From Flavilitoribacter nigricans DSM 23189 = NBRC 102662 (lineage in GTDB: Bacteria > Bacteroidota > Bacteroidia > Chitinophagales > Saprospiraceae), in the NCBI RefSeq assembly GCF_002646595.1, contig NZ_PDUD01000038.1:62001-126000 (forward strand): a DNA stretch of 64,000 bases. Direction: 5' to 3'. The position numbers and the translations under genes are program-made. Of the stretch, positions 18,213 to 26,339 are shown piece after piece (position 1 is the stretch's first letter; each line of letters starts with the position of its first letter). The notes under the pieces were generated by a model, which saw only the letters and a program-made list of their open reading frames with translations, ran no database searches and was not told the DNA's origin.

Positions 18213-20312
18213 ATGAAAAAAACAATCTTACCCGTATTCCTGCTTTTGGTGGGGATGCAGCTACAAGCACAATTGTCCGGTTTTTTTCCCGATGGCCAGG
18301 ACGAACAACAAACCATCGAGCAGCTTTTCCTGGAACTGCCGAAGTCCGAACGCTTTAAAGAACACCTGCGCGAACTGACCAAAGTACCGCACCGCGCCGG
18401 CACCCCGGAAAACAAGGCCGTTGCCGATTACATGCAAAAAGTGATGGCGGACGCCGGACTGCAAAGCGAACAGTTTCCCTACGATATTTACCTGCCGACC
18501 GGGCCCGGAGAGATCGAGATCGAACTCGTCACGCCCATTCGCATGCCGCTGAACAATCAGGAATATATACTCGAAGCAGATCCGTTCTCCCAGCAGGATG
18601 TCGGCCCGGGCTGGAACTCCTACTCCGGATCCGGTGACGTCACCGCCGAGGTAGTCTACGCCAACTACGGGACCAAGGAAGATTTTGAACGCCTGGCCGA
18701 TCTGGGCGTCTCCGTAAAAGGCAAGATCGTCATGGCCCGTTACGGAGGTAATTTCCGGGGATACAAAGCCAAGTTCGCCGAAGCTGCCGGCGCGGCCGGA
18801 CTGATCATTTATACCGACCCCGAGGATTCGGGTTATATGCGTGGACTGGGCTATCCGGACGGCACCTACTTTAGCGAGAGTACCATTCAGCGGGGTTCGG
18901 TGCTGACGCTGGACTACTCCGGTGATCCGCTTACTCCCTTCGAACCGGCCCTGCCGATGGACGGACCAACCAAAGTCGAACGGCTCGATCCCGCGGATGT
19001 TCCCTTCCACACCATTCCGGTGACACCCCTCCCCTACGGCTCCGCCAAAGAGATCCTCAGCCGGATGCAGGGTGATGTGGTGCCCGGTGCCTGGCAGGGT
19101 GGTCTGCCCTTTACCTACCGGCTCACCGGCGGCCCCGAGCTGAAAGTACGGCTGAACGTACAGCAGGAAAAGGATTTTGTCCGCGTGCAGAATGTCGTGG
19201 GTACGCTCGAAGGCAGCACCTATCCGGACGAGTGGATCATCATGGGTTCGCACTACGATGCCTGGGTACACGGCGCCAGCGATCCGAACAGCGGCACGGC
19301 GATGCTTCTGTGCCTGGCCGAAGCCCTGGGAGAACTCGCGAAGCAGGGATACCAGCCAAAGCGCACCATCAAGATCGCGCACTGGGATGCCGAAGAACAC
19401 GGCATTATCGCCTCTACCGAATGGGTGGAGCAGTTCAAAGATGAACTGGACGCTAAGGCTATTGCCTATTTCAATGCGGACGGTGCCTGTTCCGGACTGA
19501 GCTTCGGGGCTTCCTCCGCACCTTCGCTCAAGGGATTACTGGTGGAATCGACCAAGGTCGTTCCCTACACCGATCAGGATATCAGCGTTTACGAACACTG
19601 GACAGCCCGGCTGGAAGATAAAAGTCAGGGGCCACGCATCGGCAACCTGGGTGGCGGTTCCGACCACCTGGGCTTTTACGCACACCTGGGCATTCCGAGT
19701 ATGGGTGCCGGCATGCGCGGGCCGACGCTCTACCACTCCGCCTACGACGATTTCCACTGGTATGCTACCTACGCCGATCCGGAATTCCAGAGCGGACCAA
19801 CCGTAGCCAAGGTATTCGGCATCATGGGGCTGCGCCTGGCCAACGCGGATATACTCCCGCTGGATGTGGGCCGCTACGGCTCGGACCTGCGCACGCATAT
19901 CCGCACGGCGGAAAAAGCCATCCAGGCCTACGCGCCGGATTACAAAACGACCAAATTGCTGGCCTCTGTGGATCAACTAGCCAAAGCCACCGAAAAGTAC
20001 GTGGAAGTGATGGAAGCCAGTGCCGCGAAGGGCAAATTGAAAAATAAGAAACTGGAACAGGTCAACAACACCCTGCTTAAACTGGATCGCGCCTTTATCG
20101 ACGATGAAGGGATGGCCTACGGCAAGTGGTTCCGCTCGCTCTACGCTTCTTCCGATCCCTATAGCGGTTATGCATCCTGGATGTTGCCGGGTTTGCTGTA
20201 CGAAGCGTCCATCGAATCTACCAGCAATCTTCCCAGCCTGGAAAAACGCTACATTGCAGCTTTTGACCGGCTACGGGCGGATATTGAGTCTCTGATTAAG
20301 ATGTTGGATTAG
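18213..20312 (+). CDS. Secreted M28 family zinc peptidase (glutamate carboxypeptidase II-like)
   Basis: A 699-residue exported metallopeptidase with signal MKKTILPVFLLLVGMQLQAQ. Domain order matches the GCPII/transferrin-receptor class: N-terminal part, an inserted PA domain (about 140-225, VKGKIVMARYGGNFRG), the M28 catalytic domain, and a C-terminal helical dimerisation domain (about 560-699). Two-zinc site residues are visible: His347 and Asp349 in GSHYDAW, Asp357 in SDPNSG, Glu394-Glu395 in DAEEHG, Asp in YFNADGA, and His in LYHSAYDD. It would release C-terminal or N-terminal amino acids from peptides in the periplasm or outside. A strong terminator follows. Confidence 0.93.
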   Translation: MKKTILPVFLLLVGMQLQAQLSGFFPDGQDEQQTIEQLFLELPKSERFKEHLRELTKVPHRAGTPENKAVADYMQKVMADAGLQSEQFPYDIYLPTGPGEIEIELVTPIRMPLNNQEYILEADPFSQQDVGPGWNSYSGSGDVTAEVVYANYGTKEDFERLADLGVSVKGKIVMARYGGNFRGYKAKFAEAAGAAGLIIYTDPEDSGYMRGLGYPDGTYFSESTIQRGSVLTLDYSGDPLTPFEPALPMDGPTKVERLDPADVPFHTIPVTPLPYGSAKEILSRMQGDVVPGAWQGGLPFTYRLTGGPELKVRLNVQQEKDFVRVQNVVGTLEGSTYPDEWIIMGSHYDAWVHGASDPNSGTAMLLCLAEALGELAKQGYQPKRTIKIAHWDAEEHGIIASTEWVEQFKDELDAKAIAYFNADGACSGLSFGASSAPSLKGLLVESTKVVPYTDQDISVYEHWTARLEDKSQGPRIGNLGGGSDHLGFYAHLGIPSMGAGMRGPTLYHSAYDDFHWYATYADPEFQSGPTVAKVFGIMGLRLANADILPLDVGRYGSDLRTHIRTAEKAIQAYAPDYKTTKLLASVDQLAKATEKYVEVMEASAAKGKLKNKKLEQVNNTLLKLDRAFIDDEGMAYGKWFRSLYASSDPYSGYASWMLPGLLYEASIESTSNLPSLEKRYIAAFDRLRADIESLIKMLD

Positions 20313-20343
20313 GGAAAGAGAATTTTTCGAGTAGCAATAAAAA

Positions 20344-20383
20344 ACGGGACGAAGAGCAGATGAATAGCTGCTTTTCGTCCCGT
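20344..20383. terminator. Terminator hairpin between convergent genes
   Basis: ACGGGACGAA ... TTCGTCCCGT forms a stem with a second inner stem AGCAG/GCTGC, then ACCTTTTTA on the plus strand. It follows the M28 peptidase stop and faces the stop of the minus-strand lipoprotein. Confidence 0.8.
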
Positions 20384-20434
20384 ACCTTTTTACAGCAGGA
20401 GCTTACAACCCGCTGTTATTCTTTCTGAGTGGAA

Positions 20435-20992
20435 TTAATTTACCGTAACCTGAAAGGTCGCTTCCACATCCGTTTCCCCCGTGCTACAGGGAGTAGCGGA
20501 ATCTTTTACAGGCTCGTGCTTCAGGCTCACTGTGAGGTCACCGCTGCCGGCATCTCCGGTCATCATGGTGGCGATCAGCCCAAGGGCATCACCGTTCATA
20601 TCCTGGTCCTTGATGGTCAGGGGAGACAGATCTCCGGTAACTTCATAGCATACGAGGTGCTCTTCCGCTTCTTCCTGCACTTCATCCGTGATGAAAACCG
20701 GGGTGGAACCGGAATTGTCAATGAATTCCACCGTTACTTCGTAGGTGGTATTCGCAGCCAGTTCGATATTATCGACAGCCGGGGCCTGTCCGCCGGGGCC
20801 ATCGGGATCCGAGAATACGAAAGTAAGCACATCGCCGCCGAGTTCCGGGGTGAATTCAAGTTGGACGGTGGTGATCACCTCCTGTTCGTTGCCCGGATCG
20901 GTCATATCGTCGTCATCCTTTTGACAGGCTGTAATGCCGATCAGGCTAAATGCAATAAATCCTAAAGTGAAAAATTTCAGTATCTGATTCAT
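20435..20992 (-). CDS. Small lipoprotein linked to TonB receptor
   Basis: A 185-residue lipoprotein with lipobox IGITAC followed by an acidic QKDDDD linker. The mature domain is beta-rich with repeated sandwich-like strands (VITTVQLEFTPELGG, LAANTTYEVTVEFIDN, GDLTVSLKHEP) and ends ETDVEATFQVTV. The pattern matches a Bacteroidota family that databases loosely label 'type 1 periplasmic binding fold', although that fold is doubtful at this size. It lies 70 bp downstream of the ZnuD-like TonB receptor on the same strand and is probably its surface accessory lipoprotein. Acidic clusters would suit metal binding; this is inference. Confidence 0.65.
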   Translation of the reverse strand: MNQILKFFTLGFIAFSLIGITACQKDDDDMTDPGNEQEVITTVQLEFTPELGGDVLTFVFSDPDGPGGQAPAVDNIELAANTTYEVTVEFIDNSGSTPVFITDEVQEEAEEHLVCYEVTGDLSPLTIKDQDMNGDALGLIATMMTGDAGSGDLTVSLKHEPVKDSATPCSTGETDVEATFQVTVN

Positions 20993-21062
20993 GATTGATT
21001 TAAAAGTTTAAAGTGTTAACAAAGTACCTTTCCACGGTTCCCACTATTCCGCTTATTCTTCT

Positions 21063-23411
21063 TTAAAAGGGTACTTTAATCCGCAGCGATACGTTCCGGC
21101 CGATCTCATCGGCGAAGTAGCGAAAGCGGTTGAGGTATTCCCGGTAACGGGTATTCATCAGGTTAAACACGGACAATCCCAGTTCAACCGGCTGCCGCCC
21201 TAAATTAAGCGTGGTACCGGCTTCCAGGTCCAGTAACAGGTAGGCCGGAGGCGCCGGCGCGTAGTCTCCTTTGGCCGGCGTACGGCTCTGGCGAAATACC
21301 TGACTTGCATTAAGACGAATAAAGGGAGCATTCGATGCCGCTTCTTTCGTTCCAAACTGGTACCGCAGGGCCGTCGAAACGCGATCGGCCGGCATGAAGA
21401 CCAGGTGATCTTCCAGATCCCGGTTCCATCCCCGCAACAGGGAGGTCTGAGCGGACCATTGCAATTGCCCGTTCAGGTCCCAGCTCGCCCGGGCATCCAG
21501 TCCCATGATCCGCGCATCCGCCTGCTGGTATTCAAAAGCCGGGAAGGCACCGCGGATGGTCAGCACCGGTTCGGCACTTGGTTCCAGAAAAATATAATTG
21601 CTGATCTGATTATAATACAGGTTCAGGCCCGCGCGAAACGGACGGTTTTCCGGTTGCCAATCAAACCCCAGACTCGTATTCAGAGCCCGTTCCTGGGTCA
21701 GCGAGGCATTACCCGATTCAAAGGAGGCCGAGCCGTGGTGGACACCGTCGCTGTAGAGTTCGTTTACGTGGGGCGCACGCCAGGCCGTACCTACGCTGAG
21801 TCTTGCACGCCAGGCGGGTTGTTTGAAGATCAGACCGAGCGCGCCGGAGAAGTTGGCAAAGTCCAGCGACTGGCCGATCGAATCCCGGCCCTGCATGCCG
21901 ACATCCATTTGCCGGATATCGTAGCGCAGTCCACCTTCCAGTTCGAACGGAGAAGGATAATGACGCCAGCGTTCGATCCAGTATACTCCGGCCGTGAGGT
22001 TTTCGTAATTCGGGATGAGCGCTCCCCGGTCCGTAGTATTGACCTGGCTGATCAGTTGCGCTCCGATATGGCCCCGCAGGTTACCGATCGGTTTGTGTTC
22101 CCAGTCGATCTCGCTGCTGTGAGTAGTCACCTCGAATTCGATCTCCGGATCATCCAGGCTTTCCGGCGGCGTACCGTAACCGCTGTGCGCATCGAATTCC
22201 TGCCGGCGGTTGAACTGGCGGGCGTACTGCAAACTCAGCGTACCGATATTGCCCGTTTTCAGCCCGAATTTTGCTTTGAATAATTCGTGGGCAATGCGCT
22301 GCAAAGGACGCCCGAGCTCGTAGGTGAAATCTCCCGTTTGTAGTGGCTCTTCACGTTCGATCGCATTTTGCAGATCCGTAAGATTTCCGATATGTGCGCC
22401 CGAGAAGATCCCCAGCTTGGAAAAGAAACTGCTGTAGTACAGCTCCGCCGACCAGGTCTCTTTTTTCGTGCCCAGGGCCCAGGAATAGTTGTATTCCTCC
22501 AGACCGGTATTTTCCAGAAAATAGTCCGGTGTACGCATATTGCCGCCCCGTTTGACCGTTCCCTGGATCCGGGCGCTGATCGGTAGTTTTTTACCGACAC
22601 TGGTCTCCAGAATGCCCGAGGCCAGACCGGTACGGCCCTGACTAAACCCGGCCAGATTGACTACGCCGTGCAGTCCACCTGCTGTCGGCAGCGCTTTCGG
22701 TTCTACCAGAATAACCCCGCCCAGCGCATCGGCACCGTAGCGCAAGCCACCGGCCCCTTTAATCACCGTCAGTTTTTCGGCGACGAAGGGATCGATCTCC
22801 GGCGCGTGCTCCAGTCCCCATTGCTGGCCTTCCAGTCGCACCCCGTTGTTCATGATCAGTATCCGCTGACCGGACATGCCCTGCACGACCGGTTTGGCGA
22901 TGGACGACCCCGTCTTCAGGGTATTGACACCGGGCAATTTTTCGAGGCTCTCCCCCAGGTTGATGCCCTGGGTACCGGCCATTTCCGCCTGATTGAGTTG
23001 ATCCTCTCCGCTGATGGAATGGAGGTGGACCGCCTCTCCGGTGACCTCCACCGTACCCAGTTCGATCGAATTGGGCTGCAGGCGAAAATCCTGGACCAGG
23101 ACCGCTCCGTTCTCCACGCTGAGGTGGTGTTCGGCGTGATCGCAATCGATCCGGCTGCAGACCACCGTATAATCGCCGGCACAGAGGTCGGTCAGCACAT
23201 AATTGCCCTGATCGTCCGAAACGGTGCCGATATTCTCACTTCTGATAATGATATTGGCGTAGGGAATGGGCTCCCCGGTCTCCGCGTTGATGACCCGCCC
23301 TTTGATGGTTAGGTTGCAACTCTGGGCCGAAAGGCTATGGGTAAAATGGAAGCTACCGATGATCAGCGACAACAGGAGGCCGAACCCGGATTGTAGTGAT
23401 AGATATCCCAT
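21063..23411 (-). CDS. TonB-dependent receptor, ZnuD-like (probable metal uptake)
   Basis: A 782-residue outer-membrane receptor. I start it at MGYLSLQSGFG, which gives a good signal peptide ending SLSAQ; an in-frame ATG 48 bp upstream is less likely. Order: carboxypeptidase-like domain (about 35-115, IKGRVINAETGEPIPYANI), plug (about 125-230, with the conserved SIAKPVVQGMSGQRILIMNNG and GAGGLRYGADALGGVI), then the barrel ending LRIKVPF. The segment RAPHVNELYSDGVHHGSASFE resembles the ELYAxGxHHATxTFE motif of zinc receptors of the ZnuD type. Neighbours are a His/Cys-rich small membrane protein upstream and a small acidic lipoprotein downstream, consistent with metal import. Confidence 0.85.
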   Translation of the reverse strand: MGYLSLQSGFGLLLSLIIGSFHFTHSLSAQSCNLTIKGRVINAETGEPIPYANIIIRSENIGTVSDDQGNYVLTDLCAGDYTVVCSRIDCDHAEHHLSVENGAVLVQDFRLQPNSIELGTVEVTGEAVHLHSISGEDQLNQAEMAGTQGINLGESLEKLPGVNTLKTGSSIAKPVVQGMSGQRILIMNNGVRLEGQQWGLEHAPEIDPFVAEKLTVIKGAGGLRYGADALGGVILVEPKALPTAGGLHGVVNLAGFSQGRTGLASGILETSVGKKLPISARIQGTVKRGGNMRTPDYFLENTGLEEYNYSWALGTKKETWSAELYYSSFFSKLGIFSGAHIGNLTDLQNAIEREEPLQTGDFTYELGRPLQRIAHELFKAKFGLKTGNIGTLSLQYARQFNRRQEFDAHSGYGTPPESLDDPEIEFEVTTHSSEIDWEHKPIGNLRGHIGAQLISQVNTTDRGALIPNYENLTAGVYWIERWRHYPSPFELEGGLRYDIRQMDVGMQGRDSIGQSLDFANFSGALGLIFKQPAWRARLSVGTAWRAPHVNELYSDGVHHGSASFESGNASLTQERALNTSLGFDWQPENRPFRAGLNLYYNQISNYIFLEPSAEPVLTIRGAFPAFEYQQADARIMGLDARASWDLNGQLQWSAQTSLLRGWNRDLEDHLVFMPADRVSTALRYQFGTKEAASNAPFIRLNASQVFRQSRTPAKGDYAPAPPAYLLLDLEAGTTLNLGRQPVELGLSVFNLMNTRYREYLNRFRYFADEIGRNVSLRIKVPF

Positions 23412-23688
23412 ACTGCTATAGATTGGATAGAGGATCACGACCGCTACACCCTGTTCCAAAGCGTGCCATCCGGCTCATTAAAACCAGATAACGCACCCGG
23501 AGCTCGGATGATAAACAGTCGGCAGTGGTCCTTTAAAACGGAAAAACTAAGTGCATATCCGAAGCCTGTTCGTTGGAAGGGCTTCCATATGCGCCTGGTG
23601 TATATTGGTCCGGATCGGCTCAATCCGCTCAAAATGACGGTGATCTATCCGGCGGGAAATTTCCGAAGCGCAGGGCAGTTCGGAAAAT

Positions 23689-24030
23689 TTAAGCAGTGGG
23701 CGGCGCCCGGGAAGAACGAGTGGATAGCGATGCTTTTACCGGCATCTGATGTCCCTCGATCATCAGATCCTTCAGTATCCAACCCGGATGGTGTGAAATA
23801 AAACTCGAGGATGGTTCGGTATAGTGGGAAAAATGGAAAGTACAAACGAAGCAATGGTCGAAGGCGTAGGAATGGTCGTGAATGTGTACCTGTCCGAGGT
23901 CGGGGTCACAGTGCGCCTGCTCCTGGTGCTCGTCTATCCAGGGATGTACCCCCTGGATACCCAGCGGAAGGGCCAGGACCACCAGCAGGCCGTAAGCGGC
24001 CAATAACCTGTATATAGACAGTTTTCTCAA
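23689..24030 (-). CDS. Small His/Cys-rich membrane-anchored protein
   Basis: A 113-residue protein with one N-terminal hydrophobic helix (LLAAYGLLVVLALPLGIQGV) and a His/Cys-rich middle: HPWIDEHQEQAHCDPD, then HIHDHSYAFDHCFVC and FHFSHY. This composition suggests binding of Zn or Cu in the periplasm. It is upstream of the ZnuD-like receptor on the same strand, with about 280 bp between, and a perfect TAnnTTTG element lies 30 bp before its start. I know no family name; similar small His-rich proteins precede metal TonB receptors in other Bacteroidota. The C-terminal arginine/serine/proline-rich tail looks less conserved. Confidence 0.6.
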   Translation of the reverse strand: MRKLSIYRLLAAYGLLVVLALPLGIQGVHPWIDEHQEQAHCDPDLGQVHIHDHSYAFDHCFVCTFHFSHYTEPSSSFISHHPGWILKDLMIEGHQMPVKASLSTRSSRAPPTA

Positions 24031-24060
24031 ATATCAGACGATTGCTTAATTGGAGTAACA

Positions 24061-24068
24061 CAAATATA
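24061..24068 (-). promoter_or_regulatory. Candidate -7 element TATATTTG
   Basis: Reads TATATTTG on the minus strand, a perfect match to the Bacteroidota -7 consensus TAnnTTTG, 30 bp upstream of the His/Cys-rich protein start. No good -33 TTTG is seen at 19-21 bp; that position falls in octamer array 2. Confidence 0.45.
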
Positions 24069-24085
24069 GGAAAGAATGTTTAGTT

Positions 24086-24157
24086 GGAATGTGGTAATGT
24101 GGAAATGTGTTAAGGTGGAAATGTGTTGAAGTGTTGAAGTGCTGGGGTGTTGGAGTT
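24086..24157. repeat. Octamer tandem repeat array 2
   Basis: Nine contiguous 8-bp units on the plus strand: GGAATGTG, GTAATGTG, GAAATGTG, TTAAGGTG, GAAATGTG, TTGAAGTG, TTGAAGTG, CTGGGGTG, TTGGAGTT. The last three to four bases (GTG) are the conserved part. Confidence 0.75.
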
Positions 24158-24376
24158 CGGTTCAATTTACTGGAATTCAATTGATTGTCATTTTTTGAAT
24201 TTTCATTGGATATGGTTTTCTGGACTTCGCGCGCCTATCCTGGTTGGCCCGTTATTTTGAGCGCTTCTATAACCCCTTTTATTGAAAAACACCCTAACGA
24301 ACTGTAAACCAACTAATTAAAACAACCTTATCAGAAAAGACGTCAGCTGCTCATCTGCAACAAAAATCGTAAAAAC

Positions 24377-24448
24377 AACACATTCACACATTCATACATT
24401 CATACATTCACACTTTAGCACATTTCCACATCAACACCTTAACACAAA
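24377..24448. repeat. Octamer tandem repeat array 3, abutting a stop codon
   Basis: Nine contiguous 8-bp units in the opposite orientation to array 2: AACACATT, CACACATT, CATACATT twice, CACACTTT, AGCACATT, TCCACATC, AACACCTT, AACACAAA. The array ends at the base next to the stop codon of the minus-strand lipoprotein gene, so it would be the start of that mRNA's 3' untranslated region. Confidence 0.8.
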
Positions 24449-24973
24449 TTACTTCTCCGTTCCGATACTCACCCGTCGTTTCACCTCCTGGTAAGCATCA
24501 TCTTCCTGGCCATCCTCATCCCAATCGCGCAGGCCGATGTAATACAGCAGGCCTTTGTCGTATTTGATCTTTCCCTGGATGGTCTGGTCCTCTTCGATCA
24601 TCATGAGGGTATCGCCCATGACGTTCCAGATGCCGCGGGAAACACTGATGATCGAATCGCGCCGATCCCGGTATTCGATGCGGTATTTATTATTCGATTC
24701 AAAGTAAGTGCGGGGAGGTAGTACGGTAAACAGACTTTCCCAGTCGCCATCGTTGATGCGGAAGACATAGCTGGAATCGGGCACATTGTCGGCGCTGTAG
24801 ACATTCACTTTCAGGGAAACATTTTCCCAGGTACCGGGCAGGATGCCGGCCAGCGAAGACTGGGTGTCGGAGGCTGTATCCTCGTCCACATTATCCGGTG
24901 CATTCTGACAGGCGGTGAGCAGCAGTACCGAAAACAGGATCGTACAGAAACGTATATTGAAATTGCGATTCAT
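24449..24973 (-). CDS. Uncharacterised lipoprotein
   Basis: A 174-residue lipoprotein with signal MNRNFNIRFCTILFSVL and lipobox LLTAC. The mature domain looks like a lipocalin-type small beta barrel: TWENVSLKVNVYS near residue 50, NKYRIEYRD, GIWNVMGDTLMMIEED and LLYYIGLRDW. Such proteins often carry the GTWxN start seen here as PGTWENV. It is monocistronic, with its own TAnnTTTG element and octamer array 3 directly after its stop. Specific function unknown. Confidence 0.7.
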   Translation of the reverse strand: MNRNFNIRFCTILFSVLLLTACQNAPDNVDEDTASDTQSSLAGILPGTWENVSLKVNVYSADNVPDSSYVFRINDGDWESLFTVLPPRTYFESNNKYRIEYRDRRDSIISVSRGIWNVMGDTLMMIEEDQTIQGKIKYDKGLLYYIGLRDWDEDGQEDDAYQEVKRRVSIGTEK

Positions 24974-24998
24974 TTTACCAAGATTTTGTATAGAAGCG

Positions 24999-25006
24999 CA
25001 AAGATA
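24999..25006 (-). promoter_or_regulatory. Candidate -7 element TATCTTTG
   Basis: Minus-strand TATCTTTG, a full match to TAnnTTTG, 25 bp upstream of the lipoprotein start codon. A convincing -33 box is not seen. Confidence 0.45.
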
Positions 25007-25120
25007 GTATTCAGATCAATATCGTCATAGGGTCATTTTTCAGAAGTGGCCGGAAACGACAATTCGCCCGCCCCCCGAAGAGGACGGACGAATTGGTTGG
25101 CTGTCCGATCGGAGATCAGA

Positions 25121-25843
25121 TCAGGAACGGCCGCGGATATCGCCGGAGCCGGAGATCCGGGAGCTCACGCGCGGGCGGCCTTTGTAATTGACATCACCCG
25201 AACCGGAGATCCGTACTTCCAGATCCTCCTTTACTTCTACTTCGCAGTCCCCGGAGCCGGAAATGCGTACCTTACAGGAGTCACTGATCAGATCGTAAGC
25301 TTCTACTTCCCCGCTACCGGAAATGGAGATACCGTGTTTGTCAGTAGTACCCGCCAGACGGATATCACCGGAGCCGCTGATGTGCGAGTCGATCATATTG
25401 GCTTCCACATCGAGGCTGATATTGCCGGAGCCGGAAATACTTACACCCAGTTCGTCCAGGCCGGTGAAGGTATTTTCACCGATGATGCTCCCGGATCCGC
25501 TCACGCGGGCCCCTTCCAGGGTTGGGATGGTGATGTAAACCTTCATTCCCTCGTACCGACGAACGGATTTATCGAAACGGATCTTCCAGGTATCACCGGA
25601 AACTTCCGTAACCAGATTGTCAATGATATTTTGCTGGGCTTCTACTTCTACGGATTGTCTGCTTCCCTGACGCAGGTAAACTTTGGCGTTATTGGTCAGG
25701 ACTACTTTATCAAAAGAACTCAGATCGAGCGTGCGTTTCACGACCGGGCCTTCACCGCTGATCCCACCGTTCCACCAATTCTGCGATTGGGCTTCAAAAG
25801 TGAATAAGGCAACCAGGCCAAGAACAAGCATTAGATTTTTCAT
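25121..25843 (-). CDS. Secreted DUF2807 (head-GIN) protein with SGSG repeats
   Basis: A 240-residue exported protein; the start MKNLMLVLGLVALFTFEAQS gives a clean signal peptide, so the open frame 93 bp further upstream is not used. The mature protein is a DUF2807 beta-solenoid. It opens with RTLDLSSFDKVVLTNNAKVYLRQG as is usual for head-GIN domains, then carries eight or so regularly spaced (I/V)SGSG turns, for example VSGSGSIIGEN, ISGSGNISL, HISGSGDIRLAG and RISGSGDVNYKG. These mark successive solenoid rungs. The family is thought to be surface or periplasmic and has no known activity. MITE-like element A begins 30 bp upstream of its start. Confidence 0.88.
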   Translation of the reverse strand: MKNLMLVLGLVALFTFEAQSQNWWNGGISGEGPVVKRTLDLSSFDKVVLTNNAKVYLRQGSRQSVEVEAQQNIIDNLVTEVSGDTWKIRFDKSVRRYEGMKVYITIPTLEGARVSGSGSIIGENTFTGLDELGVSISGSGNISLDVEANMIDSHISGSGDIRLAGTTDKHGISISGSGEVEAYDLISDSCKVRISGSGDCEVEVKEDLEVRISGSGDVNYKGRPRVSSRISGSGDIRGRS

Positions 25844-25872
25844 AATAACAGTTTTGATAATTGGATTTGTCT

Positions 25873-26041
25873 TTAAGAGACTGTTTGAAAACCTCTCACT
25901 GGGTTGCAAAACGCGGCTTTTGCCGCCACTTTGCACCTATTTTTAACTCCGTAGCTGGGCTATGCAGTGAAAAATAGCTTTCAATTGACGCCAAAATCCG
26001 GGTTTTTCCCCGGCAGCAGAAGTTTTCAAACCGTCTCTAAG
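25873..26041. mobile_element. MITE-like inverted-repeat element A
   Basis: About 169 bp bounded by imperfect 20-bp inverted repeats: TTAAGAGACTGTTTGAAAAC at the left and the complement of CTTAGAGACGGTTTGAAAAC at the right (17 of 20 identical). The centre holds a hairpin with TATTTTT ... CCGTAGC TGG GCTATG ... AAAAATA. No reading frame. A related element is at 35326-35513. Confidence 0.6.
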
Positions 26042-26179
26042 ATGTAAGACGAGGAGTAATCCCCCTAAGTTACAGTTGAAAAAAGTGCAGCCGGAAAAAG
26101 TAAGACGAAGAAAGGGATTGCTTAGACGAGGAGCCCTGGAAAAACCGAAGCCGGCCGTCAGGCATAAATATACACGATG

Positions 26180-26235
26180 CGAAGTGGTTTAGCCCTGACG
26201 TGCTTGTAACCGTCAGGATTACCCAAACCGCTTCG
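26180..26235. repeat. Long imperfect hairpin
   Basis: CGAAGTGGTTT and AAACCGCTTCG are the outer arms (one G:T), with CCCTGACG/CGTCAGG as the inner arm and a short loop. It lies upstream of the lipoprotein pyrophosphatase gene. Confidence 0.55.
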
Positions 26236-26253
26236 GTCCGTATCGGCGGTACT

Positions 26254-26284
26254 CAAATTGGTTGGGATTTCCCAAGCCAATTTG
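26254..26284. repeat. Strong hairpin upstream of pyrophosphatase gene
   Basis: CAAATTGGTTGGGA pairs with TCCCAAGCCAATTTG: a 14-bp stem with one bulged base and a 2-3 base loop. It lies just before the -7 element at 26298, so it is upstream of the transcript rather than a leader structure. Confidence 0.6.
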
Positions 26285-26297
26285 ACGTCAGTATACC

Positions 26298-26305
26298 TAT
26301 ATTTG
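26298..26305 (+). promoter_or_regulatory. Candidate -7 element TATATTTG
   Basis: Perfect TAnnTTTG match 34 bp upstream of the pyrophosphatase start codon. TTTG at 26281 is too close (13 bp) to serve as a normal -33 box. Confidence 0.45.
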
Positions 26306-26339
26306 TCGCCGTCAAACCGCGAAAGCTAAAAACTGATAC

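Larger units (their letters stand above)
24031..24448. other. Gene-free region with two inverted octamer arrays
   Basis: No open frame here is convincing. It contains the promoter element at 24061, octamer array 2 in one orientation and array 3 in the other, with an AT-rich stretch of about 220 bp between. Transcribed as one RNA, the two arrays could pair imperfectly. Confidence 0.6.
25844..26339. other. Gene-free region: MITE-like element plus two hairpins
   Basis: No gene is supported. It holds MITE-like element A (25873-26041), then a stretch with two strong stem-loops (26180-26235 and 26254-26284) and a TATATTTG promoter element reading into the pyrophosphatase gene. Confidence 0.6.

Noticed and set aside
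24083-24450. Octamer arrays as a CRISPR
   Set aside because: Units are 8 bp and contiguous, without spacers; no cas genes.
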